From: Gemmatimonadetes bacterium T265
Lineage (GTDB): Bacteria > Gemmatimonadota > Gemmatimonadetes > Gemmatimonadales > Gemmatimonadaceae
Length of the DNA stretch: 64,000 nucleotides
Reading direction: 5' to 3'
Assembly (NCBI GenBank): GCA_019973575.1
Contig: BPUI01000002.1
Location: 1,333,888-1,397,887 of the forward strand
The notes below the pieces were generated by a model, which did no database searches, was not told the origin of the DNA, and saw only the letters and a list, made by a program, of their open reading frames with translations. Shown here in pieces: positions 6,591 through 14,547 of the stretch; the stretch's first letter is position 1, and every line of letters starts with the position of its first letter. The translations under genes were made by a program, and so were the position numbers.

Positions 6591-6700
6591 GCAAGGCCCC
6601 GCTCCGCCGCGTCGCGCTTGCCGGAACGCATGACCCCGCCGTAACGTTTATCGCCGGCCGTCACGTTCGGCCCAGTCGCGCGTCTTCCGGCGCGCGCCCA

Positions 6701-6761
6701 CAACTCGCTCGCCGCCTCCCACGGCCCCGCCTCCCTTTCGGAGGCCGGGCCGTTTCGCGTT
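6701..6761 (+). terminator. Intergenic hairpin element, copy A
   Basis: A conserved lead (CAACTCGCTCGCCGCCTCCC) is followed by a 12-bp stem with one mismatch (6723-6734 with 6740-6751) and then GTTTCGCGTT. Copies B (10920) and C (32282) share the lead, the GGCCC...GGGCC stem ends and the GTTTTGCGTT-like tail. All three sit in front of a rightward gene block. Rho-independent terminator or attenuator is the simplest reading. The other 6591-6797 sequence shows no gene. Confidence 0.55.
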
Positions 6762-6797
6762 GCCCCTCCCGCCCGTGCGCCTCGCCCCCTGCCCGCG

Positions 6798-7109
6798 ATG
6801 GCCGCCGCCCTCCCGCTCCCCGCGCCCGAGCACCTCCTCCTCGTGCACCTCGCCGCGCGCGGAGTGGCGGGCCGCGCCGCGCCGGTTCCCCCCGCGCCGC
6901 GCCTGCTCGCGCCGCCCGCCCCGGCCGACGACCCGGACGGCCTCGGCACGCTCGAGGCGCAGCTCGCTGGCGCACTGGCCGCGCAGGACGCGCTCCGGCA
7001 CGCCCACGGCGGCGGGATGGGCACCATGCCGGCCGGGGTTGTGATCGCGTACGAGGCGTACGAGGCGCTGATCCGCCACCTCCGCGTCTACTGCCGTGGC
7101 GGCGCGTAA
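6798..7109 (+). CDS. Hypothetical protein upstream of terminase (103 aa)
   Basis: The ATG at 6798 opens the packaging block downstream of hairpin copy A. The protein is Ala/Pro-rich at its N-terminus, with a helical second half (TLEAQLAGALAAQDALRHAHG and IAYEAYEALIRHLRVYC). It overlaps the small terminase gene by 14 bases. Genes in this position sometimes encode HNH endonucleases or packaging cofactors, but no HNH motif is visible here. Function unknown. Confidence 0.55.
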   Translation: MAAALPLPAPEHLLLVHLAARGVAGRAAPVPPAPRLLAPPAPADDPDGLGTLEAQLAGALAAQDALRHAHGGGMGTMPAGVVIAYEAYEALIRHLRVYCRGGA

Positions 7110-7518
7110 GGCGGCCGCGAAGGCCGCGGCGAAGGTCCCGGCGAAGCGTACGCGGCGGAAGGTGGCGACCGTCCCGCAGCCGCACGGGGGCGCGCTCGCC
7201 GTGCAGGGCACGCCCGGCAACCAGGGCGGCCCGGGGCGGCCGAAGAACGAGGTCCGCGCCGCGGCGCTCGAGGGCGCCGACGAGGCGATCCCCGTGCTGC
7301 GCGGGATCGTCCTCGACGCGAAGCTCCGTACGAAGCGGCCCGCCGTCGTGGTGCTCGCGGCCGACAAGCTGTTGAAGTACGGCCTCGGGACGCAGAAGGA
7401 GGTCAGCATCGACGAGGTGAAGGGGCGGCTCCGCAAGACGATCGACCTCGCGCGCGAGCTCCTCCCGCCCGACCTGTTCCGCGACTTCGCGGCGCGGCTG
7501 CACACCGTATGGCGCTGA
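7096..7518 (+). CDS. Probable terminase small subunit
   Basis: The protein has 140 residues and starts at GTG 7096. It has a Lys/Ala/Arg-rich basic N-terminus, a GNQGGPGRPKNEVRAAALEGADEAI segment and a helical body (LRGIVLDAKLRTKRPAVVVLAADKLLKYG). Similar layouts occur in small terminases that recognise pac or cos DNA. The assignment depends mainly on its place directly upstream of, and overlapping by ten bases, the large terminase gene. A clear helix-turn-helix is not obvious, so the DNA-binding mode is uncertain. Confidence 0.6.
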   Translation: MAARKAAAKAAAKVPAKRTRRKVATVPQPHGGALAVQGTPGNQGGPGRPKNEVRAAALEGADEAIPVLRGIVLDAKLRTKRPAVVVLAADKLLKYGLGTQKEVSIDEVKGRLRKTIDLARELLPPDLFRDFAARLHTVWR

Positions 7519-9245
7519 GCCGTACGGGCGGCGCGCCCTCGCTCTGGCCGGACGATCTCGACCCGGCCGGCGAGGTGTTCGCGCCCGGCGACCCGCTCGG
7601 CGACGCGGCCCGCGGGTCGAAGCTCGCCGCGCTCTACACGGCCGCGCTCGCGGACAGCGACGCGGCCGCCGTCGCGCGCCCGTTAGGCCCGCCGGCCGCC
7701 CCGCTCGTCGACTTCGTCCGCGGCGCGTGGGAGGTCCTCGAGCCCGACACGCCGTTCCTCCCCAATTGGCACGTCGACGCGGTGTGCGCGCACCTGGAGG
7801 CGGCGACGCGGAGCTACGCGCTCACCCGCCTCGACCAGCCCGACGTCGACGCGTGGTGGCGGCGGCCCGCGATTCGGGACCTCCTCATCAACATCCCGCC
7901 CGGGTTCATGAAGTCCCTGCTCGGCGCGGTGTTCTGGCCCGCGTGGGTGTGGACGTTCCTGCCCGGCTGGCGCGGCCTCTTCTGCTCGTACGCGATCGAC
8001 CTCGCGCTCCGCGACTCGGTGAAGTGCCGCACGCTGATCGAGAGCGACTGGTACCGCGACACGTTCCGGCCGACGTGGGCGCTCAGCGGCGACCAGAACG
8101 TGAAGAGCTACTTCGCGAACTCGGCGACCGGCTTCCGGCTCTGCGTGAGCGTCGGCGGCCGCGCGACCGGCTTCCGCGGGCACGCGATCGTCGTCGACGA
8201 CCCGCTGAACGCGAACGACACGCACAGCGAGGTCGCGCGCGCCGAGGCGCGCACGTGGTGGGACCGGAGTATGTCCAGCCGCGTGAACGACAAGCGCACC
8301 GGCGCCCGCGTCGTCATCATGCAGCGGCTGCACCAGGAGGACCTGACGGGCCACCTGATCGCGCGCGGCGGTTACCAGCAGCTCATCCTGCCGCTCGAGT
8401 TCGAGCCGGCTCGGAAGGCGGTGACGTCGATCGGCTGGGAGGATCCGCGCACCGAGCCCGGCGAGTGCCTGTTCCCGGCGATGTTCCCGCCCGAGGTGAT
8501 CGCGCAGACGCAGGCCGAGCTGCTCGACGACTACCCGGGCCAGTACCAGCAGCGGCCGAGCGCGGCCGAGGGCGGGATCTTCAAGCGCGATTGGTTCCGC
8601 ACGTACGACACGAGCCCGCCCAAGCTGCACAGCGTGCTCCTCGCGTGCGACGCGAACGTCAAGGCGACGAAGAAAGGCTCGTACGCGGTGGTGCAGCTCT
8701 GGGGGCGCGTCAACGCCGACCTCTTCCTCCTCGGCCAGATCCGCGCGCGGCTCGACTTCCCCGCCCTGCTCGACGCGCTCCGGTGGGCGAGCGCGTACCG
8801 CGTCGGCGCGCACCAGCTGGCGGGCGCGAAGCTGATCGAGGACAAGGCCAACGGGCCGGCCGCGATCGCCACGCTCCAGAGGCAGCTGCCCGGCGTGATC
8901 GCCGTCCCCGTCGAGGTGAGCAAGGAGGCGCGCTGGCGCTCGGCATCACCCTACGTGCGTGCCGGCAACGTGTACCTGCCCGGCCCCGGGCCCGCGGCCG
9001 CGTGGGTGCGCGCGTGCGCGGGGCTTGTCGACGCCGGCACGATCACCCCGGCCGACAACAAGCCCACCTGGGTGCAGGATTTCGTCGACGAGCTGGCGAC
9101 CGTGCCGACCGCGGCCGACGACGACCAGGCCGACACGGCGACGATGGCGATCCTCGAGCTGGCGCAGCCGCCGAAGCGCGGGGACGGCACGCCGATGCAG
9201 CGGCAGGCGTCGCGGGCGGCTGGCGCGATCGCAGCGATGGAGTAG
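7509..9245 (+). CDS. Terminase large subunit
   Basis: A 578-residue packaging motor. The ATPase half shows a Walker A-like INIPPGFMKS (residues 127-136), a Walker B AIVVDDPL (about 225) and the VIMQRLHQEDLTGHL coupling region. The nuclease half has the RNase H-like first strand LLACDANVKATKKGSYAVVQLWG (about 377) and IEDKANG further on, whose acidic residues fit the metal site. Together with the small subunit and portal it pumps DNA into proheads. The ATG overlaps the small-subunit gene. Length and motif order are typical, and a TTAGGC leucine-glycine pair occurs at 7683. Confidence 0.95.
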   Translation: MALSRTGGAPSLWPDDLDPAGEVFAPGDPLGDAARGSKLAALYTAALADSDAAAVARPLGPPAAPLVDFVRGAWEVLEPDTPFLPNWHVDAVCAHLEAATRSYALTRLDQPDVDAWWRRPAIRDLLINIPPGFMKSLLGAVFWPAWVWTFLPGWRGLFCSYAIDLALRDSVKCRTLIESDWYRDTFRPTWALSGDQNVKSYFANSATGFRLCVSVGGRATGFRGHAIVVDDPLNANDTHSEVARAEARTWWDRSMSSRVNDKRTGARVVIMQRLHQEDLTGHLIARGGYQQLILPLEFEPARKAVTSIGWEDPRTEPGECLFPAMFPPEVIAQTQAELLDDYPGQYQQRPSAAEGGIFKRDWFRTYDTSPPKLHSVLLACDANVKATKKGSYAVVQLWGRVNADLFLLGQIRARLDFPALLDALRWASAYRVGAHQLAGAKLIEDKANGPAAIATLQRQLPGVIAVPVEVSKEARWRSASPYVRAGNVYLPGPGPAAAWVRACAGLVDAGTITPADNKPTWVQDFVDELATVPTAADDDQADTATMAILELAQPPKRGDGTPMQRQASRAAGAIAAME

Positions 9246-9314
9246 GTTGCGCGCGGTGAGCGACGGACCCGACGCCCATCCTCACACCGCATCGAAAGAC
9301 GACCGAGGTACTAG

Positions 9315-10442
9315 GTGCAGGCTCCCGGGGAGAAGCTCGCCGAGAAGATGTGGGAGACCCTGTTCGACAAGGGTATCGCCGCCATCCTTCGCCCCTTTCA
9401 AATGCGTCGAGTGGGAAGCGCGGCACTGGAGGTTAAACAGGAAGAGATCATCGGAATTGCGCTCGCGGAGACGCAGGCCGCGATGATCCGTGCGCAGCAA
9501 CCAATGCTCGTCGCGGGAGGCGAGACCACCGCCGTTCATCCCTCGCCCGTGCGCCTCATTCAGTCCGCCGCCGACGCCGAGTCCAATCCGCGGCGTCTCA
9601 TCCTGCAGGCCGCCGCGGAGAGCGGCGCGGCCGATGTCCTGCGCCGAGAGCTAAACGTCGCGCGTGCGGCCGTATTCGCCGATCAGGACCTCCGCCAGTT
9701 ATCGGCGGGGAATGCGCCTGACCTCCTCGAACCCGAGATCGTCGAACCCGAGATCGTCGAACCCGAGATCGTCGAACCCGAGATCGTCGAACCCGAGATC
9801 GTCGAACCCGAGATCGTCGAACCATCAAGAGATTTCGTCGATTCCGATTGGCTCTACCGGTGGCGCGACGCCGCGAGTGAGGTGTCGCAAGAGGAGCTTC
9901 AGCGGCTGTGGGGACGTATCCTCGCAGGTGAAGTCAGGACCCCGGGCGCGTTCTCGCTCCGTACCCTTGAGTTCCTTCGGAATATCTCGGCGGAAGAGGC
10001 AGAGAAGATCGCGCAGCTTGCACGGTTCGTAGCAGGCGGCTTCATATTCAAGTCGCCAAGCGGGTCGCTAAGTGCGGCCGGCTTCAACATGACCGCGATG
10101 CTTGGGATGCAGCATCTCGGGTTGATCGCCGGGGTGGACGGGATTGGCCTAAAATGCCAGATGGGCTCGTCCAAGCCGGACGTGTATGAGCTGGCTGTAC
10201 CCGCAACGAACCGGGTTCTGCTCCTGAGGGACCCGAATCCCGTTCGCATTTTTGCAGCGCCAGGCTATCCGATCACGAACCTCGGAAAGCAGGTGTTCCG
10301 ACTGAGCCGTCAGCCGGTTTCGGAAGAGTACTTGACGGAACTGGGGATGACCGCGAAGGCGGACGGGTTTCAGGTATGGATCGGCGACTGCGTAGCAGCC
10401 ACGGAGACCAACGTACAGTGCGCGAACCTGAACGAGCTTTGA
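9315..10442 (+). CDS. DUF2806-like cargo protein with EPEIV repeats
   Basis: A 375-residue protein from GTG 9315 (GAGG six bases upstream). Residues 1-135 are helical. Six tandem EPEIV pentapeptides form an acidic spacer at about 139-168. The region after it ([29 protein letters not shown], then [22 protein letters not shown]) matches the DUF2806 pattern. GC content is visibly lower than in the terminase and portal genes on either side, and it breaks their normal adjacency. It is most likely a cargo (moron) gene, perhaps for phage-phage exclusion. The family's biochemical role is not established. Confidence 0.6.
   Translation: MQAPGEKLAEKMWETLFDKGIAAILRPFQMRRVGSAALEVKQEEIIGIALAETQAAMIRAQQPMLVAGGETTAVHPSPVRLIQSAADAESNPRRLILQAAAESGAADVLRRELNVARAAVFADQDLRQLSAGNAPDLLEPEIVEPEIVEPEIVEPEIVEPEIVEPEIVEPSRDFVDSDWLYRWRDAASEVSQEELQRLWGRILAGEVRTPGAFSLRTLEFLRNISAEEAEKIAQLARFVAGGFIFKSPSGSLSAAGFNMTAMLGMQHLGLIAGVDGIGLKCQMGSSKPDVYELAVPATNRVLLLRDPNPVRIFAAPGYPITNLGKQVFRLSRQPVSEEYLTELGMTAKADGFQVWIGDCVAATETNVQCANLNEL
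9729..9818 (+). repeat. Six tandem 15-bp repeats (EPEIV coding)
   Basis: Six essentially identical units of GAACCCGAGATCGTC lie head to tail inside the DUF2806-like gene, and a partial seventh (GAACCATC) follows. Identity at the DNA level, including third positions, points to recent slippage-driven expansion. Copy number should vary between relatives. Confidence 0.9.
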
Positions 10443-10564
10443 GTGCGAACTCCCGGGTACGACGCCCCATCCCTGAACGCCTCAACCTCGCGCTCGTGGG
10501 TGGCGGCGTGACGTGGATCGTCGTGACGGTCGGGCTGGCGATCTACCGCGCGGGCACACGGTGA
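10439..10564 (+). CDS. Small single-span membrane protein (41 aa)
   Basis: The frame can start at TTG 10439, overlapping the TGA of the DUF2806-like gene. It encodes a basic head (VRRPIPERL) and one hydrophobic helix ([23 protein letters not shown]) ending in Arg residues. Overlap with the upstream stop suggests translational coupling, so the pair may work together as a cytoplasmic and membrane component. The weak start codon and short length lower confidence. Confidence 0.45.
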   Translation: MSANSRVRRPIPERLNLALVGGGVTWIVVTVGLAIYRAGTR

Positions 10565-10647
10565 GCGACGTGTAGCGCGGAGTAGCGAGCGGCGGTAGGT
10601 TGTTCGCCCCGCCCTGGGGGGACCTCACCACCACCCGGAGCATGGCA

Positions 10648-10854
10648 ATGGCCGACGAAGCGCAAACCCTGGATGACCTGAAGCCCGCCGCCTTACGCTG
10701 CCTCAACGCGATACTAACGCGCGGCGGGGGCGACGAGGTCGCACTCAAGACGGCGATGCTCGTTCTCGGCGTGAACGAGTACGGAAACGAGGTGAAGAAG
10801 CCGGTGGTGAACAACAGCTTCGTACCAGGCAGTCGCGGCGCGACCTCCACGTGA
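10648..10854 (+). CDS. Small hypothetical protein (68 aa)
   Basis: CGGAG lies seven bases before the ATG at 10648, which is favoured over the ATG at 10642. The product begins with an acidic helix (EAQTLDDLKPAALRCLNAIL) and has a more basic, Ser/Thr-rich end. It sits alone with the DUF2806-like gene and the small membrane gene between terminase and portal, so it probably belongs to the same cargo insertion. No family is recognised. Confidence 0.5.
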   Translation: MADEAQTLDDLKPAALRCLNAILTRGGGDEVALKTAMLVLGVNEYGNEVKKPVVNNSFVPGSRGATST

Positions 10855-10919
10855 CACCCTAGCGCCCCCGCGCGTCCTGCACTAAGCTGACCGGCGCGCG
10901 CCCCCGCGGCGCGCCCCGA

Positions 10920-10984
10920 CAATTCATCGCCGTCTCCCGCGGCCCTGCGCACCGTCTCTGGTGCGCCGGGCCGTTTTTGCGTTT
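10920..10984 (+). terminator. Intergenic hairpin element, copy B
   Basis: The lead CAATTCATCGCCGTCTCCCGC is followed by a 13-bp stem with one mismatch (10941-10953 with 10960-10972) and the T-rich tail GTTTTTGCGTTT. It is the most terminator-like of the three copies and separates the cargo genes from the head operon starting at 11005. Confidence 0.65.
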
Positions 10985-11004
10985 CGATCCCGCCGCCCGC
11001 GCCC

Positions 11005-13320
11005 GTGGCCGTCCCGAAGACGACGCTGCCCGCCCCGATCGCCGCGACCGGCACGACGACCATCAACCGGTGGGTCGTCGGGGACGAGTACGTCCGCGCC
11101 CTGCAGGACCTGCAGCAGCGCATGCGCGTCTACACCCGCATGCGTCGGGGCGACGGCGCGGTCCACACGTCCCTCCTCGCCGTCGAGAAGCCGATCCTCG
11201 GCGCGCGCTGGACCGTCGACGGCGACGACGCGATCGCCGAGGCCTGCCGCGCCGAGCTGTTCGACACCGAGAGCGGCGACCCGTGGGATCCGCCCCTGCT
11301 CGAGCTGCTCCTGCAGCACCTGCTCGGCTTTCTCCAGTACGGCTTCGCGGCCGCCGAACCGCAGTGGACCCTGGGCGACGACGGGCGGGTGCACTGCCGC
11401 CGCCTGACGCTCATCCGGCAGGAGAGCGTGCACACGTTCGAGCTGAACCCGGACGGCTCGCTCCGCTTCCTCAAGCAGTGGACGCAGCAGCTCGACCACG
11501 GCTGGGTCGAGCTCGACGTGCCGGCCGAGGGGCTCCTGCTCGCGGTGCACGCCCGGGACGGCGCCGACTACTCCGGCGTCGCGCTCATCCGGGCCGCCTA
11601 CCGCGCGTGGCTCGAGCGCGACACGATCCGGAAGACACGGGTCTGGCACCACGACCGCTTCGGCGCGGGGACGCCGGTCGCCGAGTACCCGCCCAACGCC
11701 GGCGACGACGAGAAGCGCGAGATCGACCAGGCGCTCGAGGACTTCCGCGCCGGCGCCCGGACCTACCTCGCGCTCCCGAGCGGCACGAAGGTGCAGATCG
11801 TCGGCGGCCAGGTCACGGGCGACGTCGTCCCCGAACTCGCCTCGCTCGCGGCCGAGATCGCGAAGGTCACGCTCTCGCAGATCACCGAGTTAGGCACGAG
11901 CGGCAACAGCGGCAGCCGCGCGCTCTCGGCCAGCTTCGCCTACGTCCTCCGGAGCGCGTTGCAGGGGTACGCGGAGTACCTCGCGGCCGTGATCCGCCGA
12001 CAGCTGCTGACGCCGTTCGTGCGGTGGAACTTCGGCGAGGCGGCGACCGTGCCCACGCTCAGCGTCCGCGTGTCGCTCGCCGGCGTGCAGGAGCTGCTCG
12101 ATGCGATCGTGCTCGCCGTCGAGGCGGGCGTCGCGCTGCAGCCCGAAGACATCGCGCAGCTCCGGGATGAGATGGAGTTGCCCGAGATCGCGTTCGACGA
12201 GTTGAAGACGCGCATCGCCGACGCGCAGGCCAAGGCCGACGCGGCCGCCGCGACGAGCGCCGCGAACCCACTGCAGGGCGCCGCGCGCGACCTCGCGAAG
12301 AAGCCGCCGACGGGCACCGTGCGGCGCCCGAAGGTGCCGCAACCGAACGCGGCGGGTGGCGCGGCGGCGCTCGCCGACGCGGCCGACGCGATCATGCTCG
12401 ACGCGCCGGCGCAGCCGTCCGCGCTCGCCACCGCGCCCGACTATCTCGGTCGCCTGCGGCCCGCGCACGTGGTCGCGCTCGAGGACGCGGTGTTGAAGCC
12501 GGCGACGGTCGGCCCGCTGCTCGACCGCGAGGCGTTGCGGGCCGGAGCGGACGCGCACGACGTGCTCCGCGCGATCGACCGCGCGCTCGTCGACCGCGTG
12601 CGCGCGCTGGCCGCCGACCCCGCCGCGCTCCCCGGCAAGGTCGGGAGCCTCACCGCGCCGGCCGACCTCACCGACCGGCTGACGGCGGTTCTCACCGCGG
12701 CCGCCGCCCGCGCGGACGCGTTAGGCGGCGAGACGGTGCGCGCGGAGCTGGGGCGGCAGGGGCTCGACACGACGGCCGCCGACGCGACGACGCTGGCCGA
12801 CCGGGTCGCGGCGCGGGTGCGCGCGGTGCTCTTCGCCGACCCGGCCAAGTACGGCGGCCTCCGGCGCCTGCTCCGCGCGCTCGTCGCGCTCTACGCCGCG
12901 CGCGAGGTGCAGCAGCGCGAGACCGCCGCGCAGCAAGCCGCACTGGCCGCGGTCGTCGGCGCCGCGAGCGCCCCGGACGACGACCCCGCGATCGTCGGGC
13001 GCATCGGGCAGGCGGTCGCCGACGTGCTCGCCGCGCGCTCGACGGCCGCGGTCGACGCGCGGCTGAGTGAGGTCATCAACGTCGCGTTCGGCCAGGGGCG
13101 AGCGCGCACCGCGCAGCTCTTCGGGCAGAGCATCGACCGCCAAGTGCGGAGCGAGGCGCTCGACGGCAACACCTGCGCATGGTGCGCCGCGCACGACGGC
13201 GACAACTACGCGTACGGCGACCCCGAGGCGCCCGAGCTGCCCGATCCCGCGTGCGACGGCGGGTTTCGGTGCCGGGGCGTCTGGATTTTCACCCTCACGC
13301 CGCAGGCGGCCTCCCGATGA
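11005..13320 (+). CDS. Portal protein (DUF935-like) fused to a MuF-type head protein
   Basis: A 771-residue protein from GTG 11005. Residues 1 to about 400 match the Mu gp29/DUF935 portal type (NRWVVGDEYVRALQDLQQRMRVY, LGFLQYGFAAAEPQW, TLSQITELGTSGNSGSRALS). An Ala-rich linker follows. The C-terminal 250 residues end with CAWCAAHDG...LPDPACDGGFRCRG, the cysteine-bearing end of MuF minor head proteins. Portal and MuF are usually separate neighbouring genes, so this is a fusion. The portal ring is the DNA gateway; MuF proteins sit at the vertex. TTAGGC codon pairs occur at 11890 and 12721. It overlaps the next gene by ATGA. Confidence 0.85.
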   Translation: MAVPKTTLPAPIAATGTTTINRWVVGDEYVRALQDLQQRMRVYTRMRRGDGAVHTSLLAVEKPILGARWTVDGDDAIAEACRAELFDTESGDPWDPPLLELLLQHLLGFLQYGFAAAEPQWTLGDDGRVHCRRLTLIRQESVHTFELNPDGSLRFLKQWTQQLDHGWVELDVPAEGLLLAVHARDGADYSGVALIRAAYRAWLERDTIRKTRVWHHDRFGAGTPVAEYPPNAGDDEKREIDQALEDFRAGARTYLALPSGTKVQIVGGQVTGDVVPELASLAAEIAKVTLSQITELGTSGNSGSRALSASFAYVLRSALQGYAEYLAAVIRRQLLTPFVRWNFGEAATVPTLSVRVSLAGVQELLDAIVLAVEAGVALQPEDIAQLRDEMELPEIAFDELKTRIADAQAKADAAAATSAANPLQGAARDLAKKPPTGTVRRPKVPQPNAAGGAAALADAADAIMLDAPAQPSALATAPDYLGRLRPAHVVALEDAVLKPATVGPLLDREALRAGADAHDVLRAIDRALVDRVRALAADPAALPGKVGSLTAPADLTDRLTAVLTAAAARADALGGETVRAELGRQGLDTTAADATTLADRVAARVRAVLFADPAKYGGLRRLLRALVALYAAREVQQRETAAQQAALAAVVGAASAPDDDPAIVGRIGQAVADVLAARSTAAVDARLSEVINVAFGQGRARTAQLFGQSIDRQVRSEALDGNTCAWCAAHDGDNYAYGDPEAPELPDPACDGGFRCRGVWIFTLTPQAASR

Positions 13321-14543
13321 CCGCGACGACGCTGCTCACGCCGAACCTCCCGCGGGCCGGCTACTTCAACGCCGGCCCCGCCACGCTCACGCCCGGGCGC
13401 GCGGTGGTGCGCGGGGCGATGCAGGGGAGCGTGGCGCTCGCGGGCGCCGGGGCCCGCGCGTTCGGCGTCGTCGCGGCCGAGCAGCAGGCCGAGCCCGGCG
13501 CGGTGGTGAGCGTGCACGTCGGCTTCGGCGGGGTCTGCTACGTCGAACTCGGCGCGCCGTGCGGCGTGGGCGACCCACTCGTGCCCGACGCCGCGGGCCG
13601 GTGGGTCGCGGCGTCCGCGGGACAGCCCGTGCAGGCCACGGCGGTCGGGCGCGGCGTGGTCGGCGACCTCGTGCTCGCGGTCCGGCACGAGGGGACGGAG
13701 GTCGACCCCGCGAGCGGCGGCGGCAGCACCGGCAGCACGGGCGGCAGCACGGGGAATAGCGGCGCGAGCACCGGGACGCCTACGCGGCCCGACCCGTTCG
13801 CGCTGCCCGCGCCCGCGCATCCGTCCGTCTTTGCGCTCCCGTTCGACGACGACCTCGGGGCGTACGACGACGCTTCGTTCGCAGCAAGTCCGGTGTGGGG
13901 CCACTACAGTAATGCCCCCGTGTTTGTCGGCGGCTACTGCTGCGCGCCGACGCCGGGGACGGGCGATCCCGCGGCATCCGCGGTACCGCACGTGTACCCG
14001 CCTACCGGGGTCTGGCCGGACCGGGTGTGGATGGCCACGCGCGCGCGCGTGGCGATCAGCGGAGACCCCGCGGGGGCCGATGCCGGATCCACGGTGGAAC
14101 AGGCAGTGCCCTTTCCGCAAGTCAGCGATAGCCCGGACGAGAACGAATCAACGTTCGTGTACGCCAGGGACGGTCGGTTCACGGCGGGGTATTACGACGC
14201 GGACGGGGATGGCCTGTATCCCGACACGGCGCGGCCCTACCCGGCCGTCCTGCTCACCGGCGGGGGCGTTGTTGACGCCGTGCTCTACTACGATCGCGCG
14301 GTCGGACGGCTCGTCCACTGGCTGTCGGTCGCCGGCTCGGCGTGGGTGTTCGCGGGCGACGTGACAGCCCCGAAACTGGCGCGCGCCACCATCGGAGAAC
14401 TCATCCTCACCGCGCGCAACAACACCGTCGCCGCCGGCACCCTGCCGCTCGTGGTCGACCTCGGTCGCGTCCGCTTCGTCGCCGGCGACCTCGCGTCAGA
14501 CCCGTTCGGCTTCGGGCCGGCCGGGCTGCTGCCCGGTGCCTAA
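13317..14543 (+). CDS. Head decoration-like protein (DUF2190) with long C-terminal display domain
   Basis: A 408-residue protein. Residues 1-125 match the protein at 15723 (ARAFGVVAAEQQ...VHVGFGGVCYVELGAP) and the DUF2190 type, small trimeric capsid-decoration proteins. A Gly/Ser/Thr linker (about 126-160) leads to a 240-residue beta-rich domain (VFALPFDDDLGAYDDASF, LVVDLGRVRFVAGDL) that looks like a lectin or LamG-like jelly roll. It may coat the head with an adhesive domain; this is inferred. The gene begins inside the portal-MuF stop and ends just before the protease. Confidence 0.6.
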   Translation: MTATTLLTPNLPRAGYFNAGPATLTPGRAVVRGAMQGSVALAGAGARAFGVVAAEQQAEPGAVVSVHVGFGGVCYVELGAPCGVGDPLVPDAAGRWVAASAGQPVQATAVGRGVVGDLVLAVRHEGTEVDPASGGGSTGSTGGSTGNSGASTGTPTRPDPFALPAPAHPSVFALPFDDDLGAYDDASFAASPVWGHYSNAPVFVGGYCCAPTPGTGDPAASAVPHVYPPTGVWPDRVWMATRARVAISGDPAGADAGSTVEQAVPFPQVSDSPDENESTFVYARDGRFTAGYYDADGDGLYPDTARPYPAVLLTGGGVVDAVLYYDRAVGRLVHWLSVAGSAWVFAGDVTAPKLARATIGELILTARNNTVAAGTLPLVVDLGRVRFVAGDLASDPFGFGPAGLLPGA

Positions 14544-14547
14544 CGCG

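Noticed and set aside
9728..9828. CRISPR array suspected from regular repeats at 9.73-9.82 kb
   Set aside because: The units are 15-bp, contiguous, without spacers, and in frame (EPEIV), so this is a coding tandem repeat.
12721..12726. TTAGGC as telomere-like repeat
   Set aside because: Copies are dispersed single units, never tandem; resemblance to nematode telomere repeats is coincidental.
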